A stretch of 6,638 nucleotides of DNA. Origin: Methanobacteriota archaeon (lineage in GTDB: Archaea; Thermoplasmatota; Poseidoniia; Poseidoniales; Thalassarchaeaceae). Position numbers and translations under genes: made by a program. Shown here piece by piece: positions 1 to 5,972 of the stretch; position 1 is the stretch's first letter; every line of letters starts with the position of its first letter. The notes under the pieces are model-generated. The model saw only the letters and a list, made by a program, of their open reading frames with translations, did no database searches and had not been told where the DNA came from. The stretch spans positions 15,944 to 22,581 of the forward strand of contig PATZ01000005.1 of the NCBI GenBank assembly GCA_002712575.1, read 5' to 3'.

Positions 1-1129
1 ATATTTATCAAATTTAGAAGTTCAAGAAATAAAAGTCAATGTTCCTGAAGAAATACTGTTACTTACTAATCCATTGATACTATGGCAAAAAGGAATTGTT
101 GATCGGGAAAGAAGGTTAGGAATATACATAATGCCCGGAGAAATTAATCACATAGGACTCTCTAACGCAATGGATAGGGCAAAAAGGGCAATCAACAAAG
201 GGAAAAAAAGTGCATATTCTTCAATATCTCAGATTGGAATTGCAATGAGATTGCATCATCTAATCAATCATATGCTTTGTCAAGGAACTGCTGCTTCAAG
301 AGAATTTCTAAATAGGTTAGAAAAAGAGAATAGCAATAAATCTGTTAGAAATTTCATGCGAGATATTAGGATTCAAAATCTTCTTTTAGAAATTAAGAAG
401 AAGAATGAAATTCACTCAAAAGTAGGTGCAGTGAGAAGATTGGTTAGAGAGAGATTGAGAAGAAATCTAGATAGTAAAATAATAATTTTTGCAAGTTTTA
501 GAGATACAATTACTGTATTGGATGAAGCAATGAGAGATTTAAAAGATGTTCGAGCAATACAATTCATAGGCCAAACCAATAGATCTAGTGGCGATGGTTT
601 GAAACCCAAAGAGCAAATAAAAAGGTTAGAAGAGTTTAGGAATGGTTCTGCGAATGTTCTTATTTCTACATCAGTAGGGGAAGAAGGGTTAGATATTCCA
701 ACAGCAGATTTGGTGATATTTTATGAACCGGTTTCTAGTGAAACAAGAACTATCCAAAGAAGAGGTAGAACTGGGAGACAGAGAGAGGGAGAGATTATCG
801 TATTGATTGCTGAAGGAACTAGAGATGAGAATGCTAGATCTGCAGCACTAAAGAGAGAAAGGAATATGCATAAAGCTGTTCAAAGAATCAAGAGGAAATT
901 GTCTCTATCGAATCATATTGGCGATAATAAATTAAAGAATTTTAAAATCAATAGAGAAGGTAAGATAATGGATGCATTAGAATTTCTCCAGAGAGAAAAA
1001 GAATCACACAGCCCTACGGTAGTTAAATTTGATGAAAATAAGGTGAAGATGAAAAAAGAGACAATTAATAGAATTAAGTTAGAAAAATTTCGTTCTTTAG
1101 GTCAAAGAGGTTTAGACGAGTTCGATTAA
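1..1129 (+). CDS. hef: Hef/FANCM-like superfamily 2 DNA-repair helicase, C-terminal part (5' end outside window)
   Basis: The frame is open from base 2 to the TAA at 1127-1129, so the true start lies upstream; the TTG at 74 is an internal codon. The visible part (375 residues) holds the helical insert and second RecA-like domain of archaeal Hef / eukaryotic FANCM-Mph1 helicases, ATP-driven enzymes that remodel stalled forks and branched DNA. Seen here: motif IV KIIIFASFRDT (about residues 159-169 of the partial product), FIGQ just after it, motif V STSVGEEGLDIP (222-233), FYEPVSSETR, and motif VI IQRRGRTGR with its arginine fingers (251-259). Motifs I-III (Walker A, DExH) would be upstream. 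About 115 residues follow motif VI, rich in Lys, Arg and Glu, with no ERCC4/XPF nuclease motif (ERKxxxD) and no helix-hairpin-helix pair. So this is a helicase-only Hef; full Hef such as that of Pyrococcus carries the nuclease on the same chain. It ends one base before the stop of the convergent gene. Confidence 0.9.
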   Translation, partial: YLSNLEVQEIKVNVPEEILLLTNPLILWQKGIVDRERRLGIYIMPGEINHIGLSNAMDRAKRAINKGKKSAYSSISQIGIAMRLHHLINHMLCQGTAASREFLNRLEKENSNKSVRNFMRDIRIQNLLLEIKKKNEIHSKVGAVRRLVRERLRRNLDSKIIIFASFRDTITVLDEAMRDLKDVRAIQFIGQTNRSSGDGLKPKEQIKRLEEFRNGSANVLISTSVGEEGLDIPTADLVIFYEPVSSETRTIQRRGRTGRQREGEIIVLIAEGTRDENARSAALKRERNMHKAVQRIKRKLSLSNHIGDNKLKNFKINREGKIMDALEFLQREKESHSPTVVKFDENKVKMKKETINRIKLEKFRSLGQRGLDEFD

Positions 1130-1130
1130 A

Positions 1131-1991
1131 TTAATTGCCAATTACTGCAATCCTAGTCTTTAACTGAGCAAGTCTGGTATTGTGATGTCCAAAGGCAAAA
1201 TCTAGCATTTCTGTCATATGGATAATGGGCATATTAATTGGATAATTAACTTGTCTAGATGCCTTGCCTTGATAGACATCAAGTACTGTATGAGAAAGGT
1301 TACATGCACTGACAATAATGTCTGCCCCTTCATCTTTAGCATCCATAATAACATTAGCAGATTGCTTCAGTACCGTAGGTTCTTCAGAGAGTAAACCGGG
1401 AGCTCCAACACTTTGAGTTCGACTATCCCAATCTACAGGTCTACCTCCTACTGATTTGATTAATTTTTCAAGATATGAGGGATCATATGGATTATCTCCA
1501 CCACACATGCCTAATTGTTGCATGTTAGGTCCATAATAACCTGCAATATTGAAATTTATAGGATTTTTAACCAATGAAGATACTTTTTCTAAACCCACTT
1601 CATCAACTAAGACATGTAGTAAATGATGGACTTGAATAGAGCCATTGAATTTTAAACCACAAGTTTTGTCCAATATCTTATTTACTTCTGCAAGTAATAT
1701 TGGATTGTCATTTAGAGTTTTTAAATCTTCATTTAAGTTCCCAGATGTAGTAGCGCAAGGAGTGATTATATCCAAACCAAGATTCTCGGCCATTGCGAAT
1801 GTACGTGCATTCAAAGTTAACTGTAGTCTTTTGTTTGCCTGACGCATTATTCCTGCTCCACAACTAGTTGCACCATCTAATGATACTAATTCAATATTCA
1901 AGGATCTGGCTATTGGAAACATAGTATCTCTAACTTCTGGTGCACTGCTATGTGAGACATTACCAGGATGATATGCATATTTCAAGGGCAC
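1131..1991 (-). CDS. HdrB/SdhE-like CCG-domain protein with most iron-sulfur ligands lost
   Basis: This 286-residue protein has the length and two-lobed scaffold of HdrB (heterodisulfide reductase subunit B) and of the archaeal SdhE subunit, which bind noncubane [4Fe-4S] clusters through two CCG motifs (C-x~32-CCG-x~35-CxxC). Scaffold landmarks are clear: YAYHPG at 5-10, ITPCATT at 76-82, VHHLLHVLVDEVG at 121-133, GYYG at 151-154, AKDEGADIIVSAC at 218-230, and MTEMLDFAFG near the C-terminus. The ligands are not. In lobe 1 the first Cys is Asn11, CC is Ser43-Cys44, and CxxC is Cys79-x-x-Thr82. In lobe 2 the first Cys is Pro155, CC is Ser194-Val195, and CxxC is Cys230-x-x-Ser233. Seven of ten ligands are replaced while family spacing is kept, so normal clusters are unlikely. 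Start is GTG, overlapping the TAG of the upstream flavodoxin-SdhB gene by one base (TAGTG), which points to translational coupling and a shared complex. No signal peptide or membrane segment is seen. Family assignment is confident; present function is unknown. Confidence 0.85.
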   Translation of the reverse strand: MPLKYAYHPGNVSHSSAPEVRDTMFPIARSLNIELVSLDGATSCGAGIMRQANKRLQLTLNARTFAMAENLGLDIITPCATTSGNLNEDLKTLNDNPILLAEVNKILDKTCGLKFNGSIQVHHLLHVLVDEVGLEKVSSLVKNPINFNIAGYYGPNMQQLGMCGGDNPYDPSYLEKLIKSVGGRPVDWDSRTQSVGAPGLLSEEPTVLKQSANVIMDAKDEGADIIVSACNLSHTVLDVYQGKASRQVNYPINMPIIHMTEMLDFAFGHHNTRLAQLKTRIAVIGN

Positions 1992-1993
1992 TA
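1989..1993 (-). other. TAGTG stop-start overlap coupling the flavodoxin-SdhB and CCG genes
   Basis: On the minus strand TAGTG contains the TAG stop of the flavodoxin-SdhB gene and the GTG start of the CCG-domain gene, sharing one G. No strong Shine-Dalgarno precedes the GTG (only a GGTAG-like stretch about ten bases upstream), so re-initiation by ribosomes finishing the first gene is the likely mode. The GTG start is supported because HdrB-family proteins begin within a few residues of the YxPG motif, here residues 7-10. Confidence 0.8.
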
Positions 1994-4186
1994 AAATCTA
2001 CCATCCAATTCATTAAATATTGCTACCACTTCATGGTGATTCCCTACAGAAGAATTGAATTGTCTAGGCATTTTTCCTATTCCTGCAGGAGGTAGTACCA
2101 TTCCTAAGCCGTCATTTATCATGTTTCCACCTGTTCTTGTAAAGCCAAGTAACATTCTAGCCGTGACTCCAGAAAATAAATTACTAAGTAATCCCAAAGG
2201 ACCTAAGACTTGTCTAAAAATAACTGTATCATTTACTTTACCACTACTTTTGACTGACCAAGTATACCACCAAACATGTTTTCCATGTCTTCCATTAAAT
2301 GAATCCCTATTCAGAGAAGAGGTCTTGGCATCTAATAATGCATCAGAGATAGAATCAAAAATAGCGCTTTGGCGTCGTATAGTAGATAAATCGGTTTCAG
2401 CCTTGATACCATTTGAAGAGGATAAATAAGTATCAATTTCCGACTTTTTATTAATCGAGGTACGAGGATCATTTCTTCTGGCCCATGCACTTACAACCAA
2501 AGATGGTCCAATATAATTTTCTGAAAAGGGAGTGGCATCAGAACATGCATGCAAAAGAGGGAAGCTTGAGAAGTTCTTAATTGAATGTAAATGTAACGCT
2601 GTAGATTTTGCCATAATACCAATAGGCCCTTGAGAAGTATCTTTACCTTCTCTAGTAGCAGCAACCATCCATGGTTTACTGGATTCGCGCTTTCTTTCTA
2701 GACTCCAAGTATCAACAAGTAAATCTCTAACTACGTCAAAACAAGGTAAAGGAGCTAGTCTCAATCTTATCGTTCCATCAGCATTTAATGGAAGTGTATC
2801 TAAACGTAATGTACCCGGTAAAACTAATCTTCCGTTTATTGAAATAGCCGTATTTGGATCTTCACAATGTCCATCTCTAAATGTCAATCTTCCATCATGT
2901 GAAGATTTTAGAGTTCTAAGAATTTCCAATACAGACATATGCCCCGGTAAAGAGCAAAGCCATGTGTCTTTACCTCTGGACTTAGATTCAGGATCATATC
3001 TGAAAATTGAAATTTCTACTTGTAAATGATCTGAAATTAAAGAAGGGATATTGAAACCGTCGTCCCCGGTTGCTCCAACGGCATCAGAGCCATCGACATA
3101 ATTACGTATCAAATCTATTTTATCTTCTTGGAAATTACCAGTTCCATCTACTGCAGACATATGGATTAATGACTCTATAGTCCATTGAGTTGCTAAAGAG
3201 TCATAATCTACATCACAATCTACTCTTGTAACAAGTCTATTGCCTCCTAACTCTTCAAATCTCCGATCCCAATCCTTTCCTGATTGACAAAATAATTCAT
3301 AACTAGAATCCCCGAGGGAAAGAACAGAAAAATTTACTCCTTTCAGTATAGGTTTTTCTTCTGAATTAGCTTTTTTCCAAAGCTCTTCAGCGTTATCTGG
3401 CATTTCTCCTTCCCCCCATGTTGAACATACTATTAGCACTCTTTTATGATTTGAGAGAGAGTTAAAATCAAAACCATCCATATCGTAAACTGTTCCCAAG
3501 AGTCCATATTTAGATGATTCTTTGACAATTTTTGCTGCTAATTCTTCTGAATTTCCTGACTGGGATCCAAATAATACAGATAGACTTCGATCTCCAGACT
3601 CTAAGAAGGAATCTAATGCCAAATCAGAACTGTTGTCCGTAATCTCTTCATTAGAACTGATTGGTATCTCATCAAGTTTTGACTCAGATTCTAAAGAAGA
3701 ATCGGTGGCAATTATTTCAACTAAACTACTTTCCACAGAAGCCATAAGTGGTAGAGTAGAATCAATCCAAATTTTCGCTGGTTCTTCGTAATCCACATCA
3801 CAGTCAACGCGCTGATAAATCCTTTTTGCCCCTCTGGATTCAAAGAAATTATCCCATTCTTTCCCAGATTCACAGAATAAATCATATGAAGTATCGCCCA
3901 AGGCCAGTACAGAATAACTTACTCCTTCCAAAGAAAGATTTTCGTCAGCATTAACTGCTTCCCATAATTCTTCGGCATTATCTGGTTGTTCCCCATCGCC
4001 CCAAGTACTACAGCAAATCAAAACTCTGTTACTAGTGGAAATTTCTGTAACTGAGGTTTCATCCATCCCTTTTACAGTTGCAGCCAAACCATGCGAAGCG
4101 GCTGCTTTACCTGCTTGAACTGCTATCTCTTCAGAATTACCGGATTGTGAACCATACAAAATTAGAAGCGGTAGAGAGTCGGACAT
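1991..4186 (-). CDS. Tandem flavodoxin - degenerate SdhB-like fusion protein
   Basis: The 731 residues have four parts. (1) Flavodoxin domain, about 5-148, of the CysJ/cytochrome P450 reductase type: phosphate loop GSQSGNSEE (12-20), CSTWGDGEQPDN (59-70), LGDTSYDLFCESGKEWD (96-112). (2) An acidic Ser/Glu linker, 150-200, then a second flavodoxin, about 201-343: GSQSGNSEE (207-215), CSTWGEGEMPDN (254-265), LGDSSYELFC (291-300). Both look able to bind FMN. (3) An SdhB-like region, about 388-590: VEISIFRYDPE (390-400), LTFRDGHC (434-441), SINGR (449-453), LAPLPCFDVVRDLLVDT (477-493), NYIGPSLVVSAWARRNDPR (557-575). (4) A tail to 731 of uncertain family; GKMP near 704 followed by NHHEVVAIFNEL weakly recalls HdrC-type endings. 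The SdhB cluster ligands are nearly gone: around the [2Fe-2S] loop only Cys441 remains, in the second motif only Cys548, and no Cys follows. No FAD/NAD(P)H reductase module is present, so this is not CysJ. ATG start with AGGTG five bases upstream. Domain calls are firm; the partner and reaction are unknown. Confidence 0.87.
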   Translation of the reverse strand: MSDSLPLLILYGSQSGNSEEIAVQAGKAAASHGLAATVKGMDETSVTEISTSNRVLICCSTWGDGEQPDNAEELWEAVNADENLSLEGVSYSVLALGDTSYDLFCESGKEWDNFFESRGAKRIYQRVDCDVDYEEPAKIWIDSTLPLMASVESSLVEIIATDSSLESESKLDEIPISSNEEITDNSSDLALDSFLESGDRSLSVLFGSQSGNSEELAAKIVKESSKYGLLGTVYDMDGFDFNSLSNHKRVLIVCSTWGEGEMPDNAEELWKKANSEEKPILKGVNFSVLSLGDSSYELFCQSGKDWDRRFEELGGNRLVTRVDCDVDYDSLATQWTIESLIHMSAVDGTGNFQEDKIDLIRNYVDGSDAVGATGDDGFNIPSLISDHLQVEISIFRYDPESKSRGKDTWLCSLPGHMSVLEILRTLKSSHDGRLTFRDGHCEDPNTAISINGRLVLPGTLRLDTLPLNADGTIRLRLAPLPCFDVVRDLLVDTWSLERKRESSKPWMVAATREGKDTSQGPIGIMAKSTALHLHSIKNFSSFPLLHACSDATPFSENYIGPSLVVSAWARRNDPRTSINKKSEIDTYLSSSNGIKAETDLSTIRRQSAIFDSISDALLDAKTSSLNRDSFNGRHGKHVWWYTWSVKSSGKVNDTVIFRQVLGPLGLLSNLFSGVTARMLLGFTRTGGNMINDGLGMVLPPAGIGKMPRQFNSSVGNHHEVVAIFNELDGRF
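3152..4174 (-). repeat. Two tandem flavodoxin domains from internal duplication
   Basis: Residues 5-150 and 200-345 of the fusion protein align along their length with the same motifs in the same order: GSQSGNSEE, CSTWG(D/E)GE(Q/M)PDNAEELW, LGD(T/S)SY(D/E)LFC(E/Q)SGK(E/D)WD and RVDCDVDY. They resemble each other closely enough to suggest duplication inside this gene rather than recruitment of two different flavodoxins. At the DNA level the copies have diverged, so the duplication is not recent. A roughly 50-residue acidic, Ser-rich linker lies between them. Confidence 0.85.
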
Positions 4187-4191
4187 CGTAA

Positions 4192-4196
4192 CACCT
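4192..4196 (-). promoter_or_regulatory. Shine-Dalgarno for the flavodoxin-SdhB gene
   Basis: The minus strand reads AGGTG, then five bases (TTACG), then ATG at 4186-4184. It supports the chosen start, which also places the first flavodoxin strand and its phosphate loop directly at the N-terminus. Confidence 0.65.
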
Positions 4197-4230
4197 GATA
4201 GTTATACAACCTATTCCACTAGTAGTCGAT

Positions 4231-4256
4231 TATTATAAGTCTCGTTTTTTAAATTT
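4231..4256 (-). promoter_or_regulatory. Candidate archaeal promoter for the flavodoxin-SdhB / CCG operon
   Basis: The 97-base gap after the thermosome stop holds two AT-rich elements on the minus strand: GAAATTTAAAAAA over roughly 4245-4257, which resembles a BRE plus TATA box, and TTATAATA at 4231-4238. With a TATA-to-start distance of about 25 bases, they would start transcription near 4225 or 4210, giving leaders of about 40 or 25 bases. Which one is used, if either, cannot be told from sequence alone. Read-through from the thermosome gene is also possible. Confidence 0.4.
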
Positions 4257-4282
4257 CAAATGTAATGTAAAAAGTAGGTTAA

Positions 4283-5893
4283 CTACATCCCCATTCCATC
4301 AAATTCGCCGCCTTCCATCGGGCCAGTACTCTTACTAGAGATAACATCGTCAATCCTAAGAATCATGACAGCGGTTTCGGAGGCGCTTTGTATCGCCTGT
4401 TCAACTACCCTACTAGGCTCAAAAACCATTGCCTTATCCATATCTGCAACGCCTCCTTCATATACATTAACCCCGAAAGTAGATTTGCCCTCAGAATGTG
4501 CTTTTCGTAAATCTATGATAGTATTGACCGGATCTAGTCCAGCATTTTCGGCAAGAGTACGCGGTATTACTTCAAGTGCTCCAGAAAATGCTTCGATAGC
4601 CATCTGCTCCCTTCCTCCGATACCCTCAGCATAAGATCGTAAGTCTCTGCTTATTGCTGCTAAAACAGAACCGCCACCTGTTAATACAGCACCATCTTCG
4701 TGTGCAACTGCGACAACTCCAATGGAGTCATCAAAAGCCCTTCGAATTTCATCCACCACGTGTTCAGTACCTCCTCTGAGTAAAACAGAAACGCTCTTTG
4801 CTTCAGGACATCCTGTAATGAAAACCATATCAGAATCTCCTATTTTCTTTTCTTCTACTTTCGCAGCAACTCCTAAGTCATTGACGGATAAATCGTCAAC
4901 ATTAGTGATTATATTTCCTCCAGTCGCCTTCGATAATGCTTCCATATCACTCTTCTTAGCTCTTCTTATGGCGAAAATACCTGACTTAGCCATATGATGT
5001 TGTGCTAAGTCATCTATCCCTTTTTGACAAATGATTACATTTGCACCAACTGAAGATATTTTATCAACTAATGATTTTAGATAATTTTCTTCTTCGGCCA
5101 TGAATTTCGATAACATATTAGGATCTGTAATTTGTATTTTTGCATCAACTTCTGTCTTCTTTACTTCTATCGCAGAATTGATTAAGGCTATTTTCGCTTT
5201 CGATACTATTCTAGGCATTCCGGAATGAACTCTCTCTTTATCTAAAATAATGCCATCTATAAGAGAACTATCTCTTATCGAACCTCCTTGTTTCTTTTCG
5301 ACCTTAACATCATCCAAATCTACGATTGTTATTTCATCAACCTCTTGTGAAACAGCTAAAACTGCACGTACACTTATATCTGCCAAAAATTCTTTTACAG
5401 CACCCGCACTTTTTCCTGTTAATGCTGTTTTTGCTACTTCTTCTAATGTTTTAGGCGATACTTCAATAGCATGATTCTCTATTAATTCGGCCGCTTTATC
5501 AGATGCCAACCTAAAGCCTTCACAAATTACTGTTGGGTGAACATTTTGCTCAACAAGATCTTCGCTTCTTTTCAATAACTCTCCGGCTATTACTACGGCA
5601 CTTGTAGTTCCATCATAACAATGTTGTTCCTGAGTTTTTGCTATTTCTATAATCATTTTTGCTGCTGGGTGTTCAATGTCCATTTCTTTTAGAATTGTGG
5701 CACCATCATTTGTGATTACAACGTCACCCATGCTGTCTACTAGCATTTTATCCATCCCTTTTGGACCGAGAGTAGAGCGTACGGCATCTGCTACGGCCTT
5801 TGCAGCGGCTATATTGTTACTCTGGGCAGTACGGCCACTAGTCCTTTGTGTTCCTTCTTTCATGATAAAAATTGGTTGTTGTCCGTTATACAT
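4283..5893 (-). CDS. ths: Thermosome subunit (group II chaperonin, archaeal CCT/TRiC homolog)
   Basis: This complete 536-residue protein has the usual thermosome length. Thermosomes form double rings in the cytoplasm that enclose and fold proteins in ATP-driven cycles with a built-in lid, needing no GroES. The order is equatorial, intermediate, apical, intermediate, equatorial. Seen here: [13 protein letters not shown] (41-53) and [18 protein letters not shown] (61-78), forming the nucleotide site; DGTTSAVV (94-101); an apical part around 210-370 with [27 protein letters not shown] (371-382); catalytic-type Asp in FDDS (387-390); GGGSVLAA (406-413); and [10 protein letters not shown] (448-456). 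The usual GDGTT reads YDGTT here, within HCYDGTT. The C-terminus is short ([10 protein letters not shown]) with only a hint of the Gly-Met tail that projects into the cavity. ATG start with GGAAGTG five bases upstream and a TATA-like element before it. The downstream flavodoxin operon is not obviously related in function. Which paralog this is cannot be decided from the window. Confidence 0.97.
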   Translation of the reverse strand: MYNGQQPIFIMKEGTQRTSGRTAQSNNIAAAKAVADAVRSTLGPKGMDKMLVDSMGDVVITNDGATILKEMDIEHPAAKMIIEIAKTQEQHCYDGTTSAVVIAGELLKRSEDLVEQNVHPTVICEGFRLASDKAAELIENHAIEVSPKTLEEVAKTALTGKSAGAVKEFLADISVRAVLAVSQEVDEITIVDLDDVKVEKKQGGSIRDSSLIDGIILDKERVHSGMPRIVSKAKIALINSAIEVKKTEVDAKIQITDPNMLSKFMAEEENYLKSLVDKISSVGANVIICQKGIDDLAQHHMAKSGIFAIRRAKKSDMEALSKATGGNIITNVDDLSVNDLGVAAKVEEKKIGDSDMVFITGCPEAKSVSVLLRGGTEHVVDEIRRAFDDSIGVVAVAHEDGAVLTGGGSVLAAISRDLRSYAEGIGGREQMAIEAFSGALEVIPRTLAENAGLDPVNTIIDLRKAHSEGKSTFGVNVYEGGVADMDKAMVFEPSRVVEQAIQSASETAVMILRIDDVISSKSTGPMEGGEFDGMGM

Positions 5894-5898
5894 TGAAG

Positions 5899-5905
5899 CA
5901 CTTCC
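5899..5905 (-). promoter_or_regulatory. Shine-Dalgarno-like site for the thermosome gene
   Basis: The minus strand reads GGAAGTG, one mismatch from GGAGGTG, then five bases before ATG at 5893-5891. The spacing is the same as for the flavodoxin-SdhB gene. It favours this ATG over the internal Met11 (IFIMKEG). Confidence 0.55.
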
Positions 5906-5954
5906 GTTATACTCTTACCACTGGCACTGTATTGTTAGTCATAAGCCCTCGCAC

Positions 5955-5968
5955 AATATATTATTTTG
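5955..5968 (-). promoter_or_regulatory. Candidate BRE/TATA promoter for the thermosome gene
   Basis: On the minus strand CAAAA (5968-5964) directly precedes TAATATATT (5963-5955), a good match to an archaeal BRE plus TATA box. Transcription would begin near 5934, giving a leader of about 40 bases. The element lies just past the stop codon of the upstream membrane protein gene, so the thermosome probably has its own transcript. No clear inverted-repeat operator is seen next to it. Confidence 0.5.
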
Positions 5969-5972
5969 AAAA

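Noticed and set aside
74..76. TTG at 74 as the start of the helicase gene
   Set aside because: The frame stays open to the left edge and the upstream codons (VQEIKVNVPEE) fit the helicase family's linker before the helical insert; motifs I-III must lie upstream.
2055..2429. Plus-strand open frame of 124 codons opposite the flavodoxin-SdhB gene
   Set aside because: It lies wholly antisense to a well-supported domain region and its translation has no family features. Other plus-strand frames at 1645-1842, 3522-3791, 4365-4634, 4722-4997, 5250-5474, 5676-5969 and 6253-6585 are rejected for the same reason.
1131..4186. Pseudogene explanation for the Cys-poor SdhB-like and HdrB-like genes
   Set aside because: Both frames are uninterrupted over full family length, scaffold motifs and spacing are intact, the genes are translationally coupled, and the fused flavodoxins keep all FMN loops. 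Decay would not remove mainly ligand Cys while sparing the neighbouring residues.
1991..4186. Sulfite reductase flavoprotein (CysJ) or P450 reductase
   Set aside because: The flavodoxins are of that type, but no FAD-binding (RxYS) or NADPH-binding motif follows; the C-terminal half is SdhB-like instead.
4260..4282. T-rich stretch after the thermosome stop as a terminator
   Set aside because: On the minus strand there is one run of five T and scattered T's, with no hairpin. Archaeal terminators can be simple U-tracts, but this one is too weak in an AT-rich genome to call.
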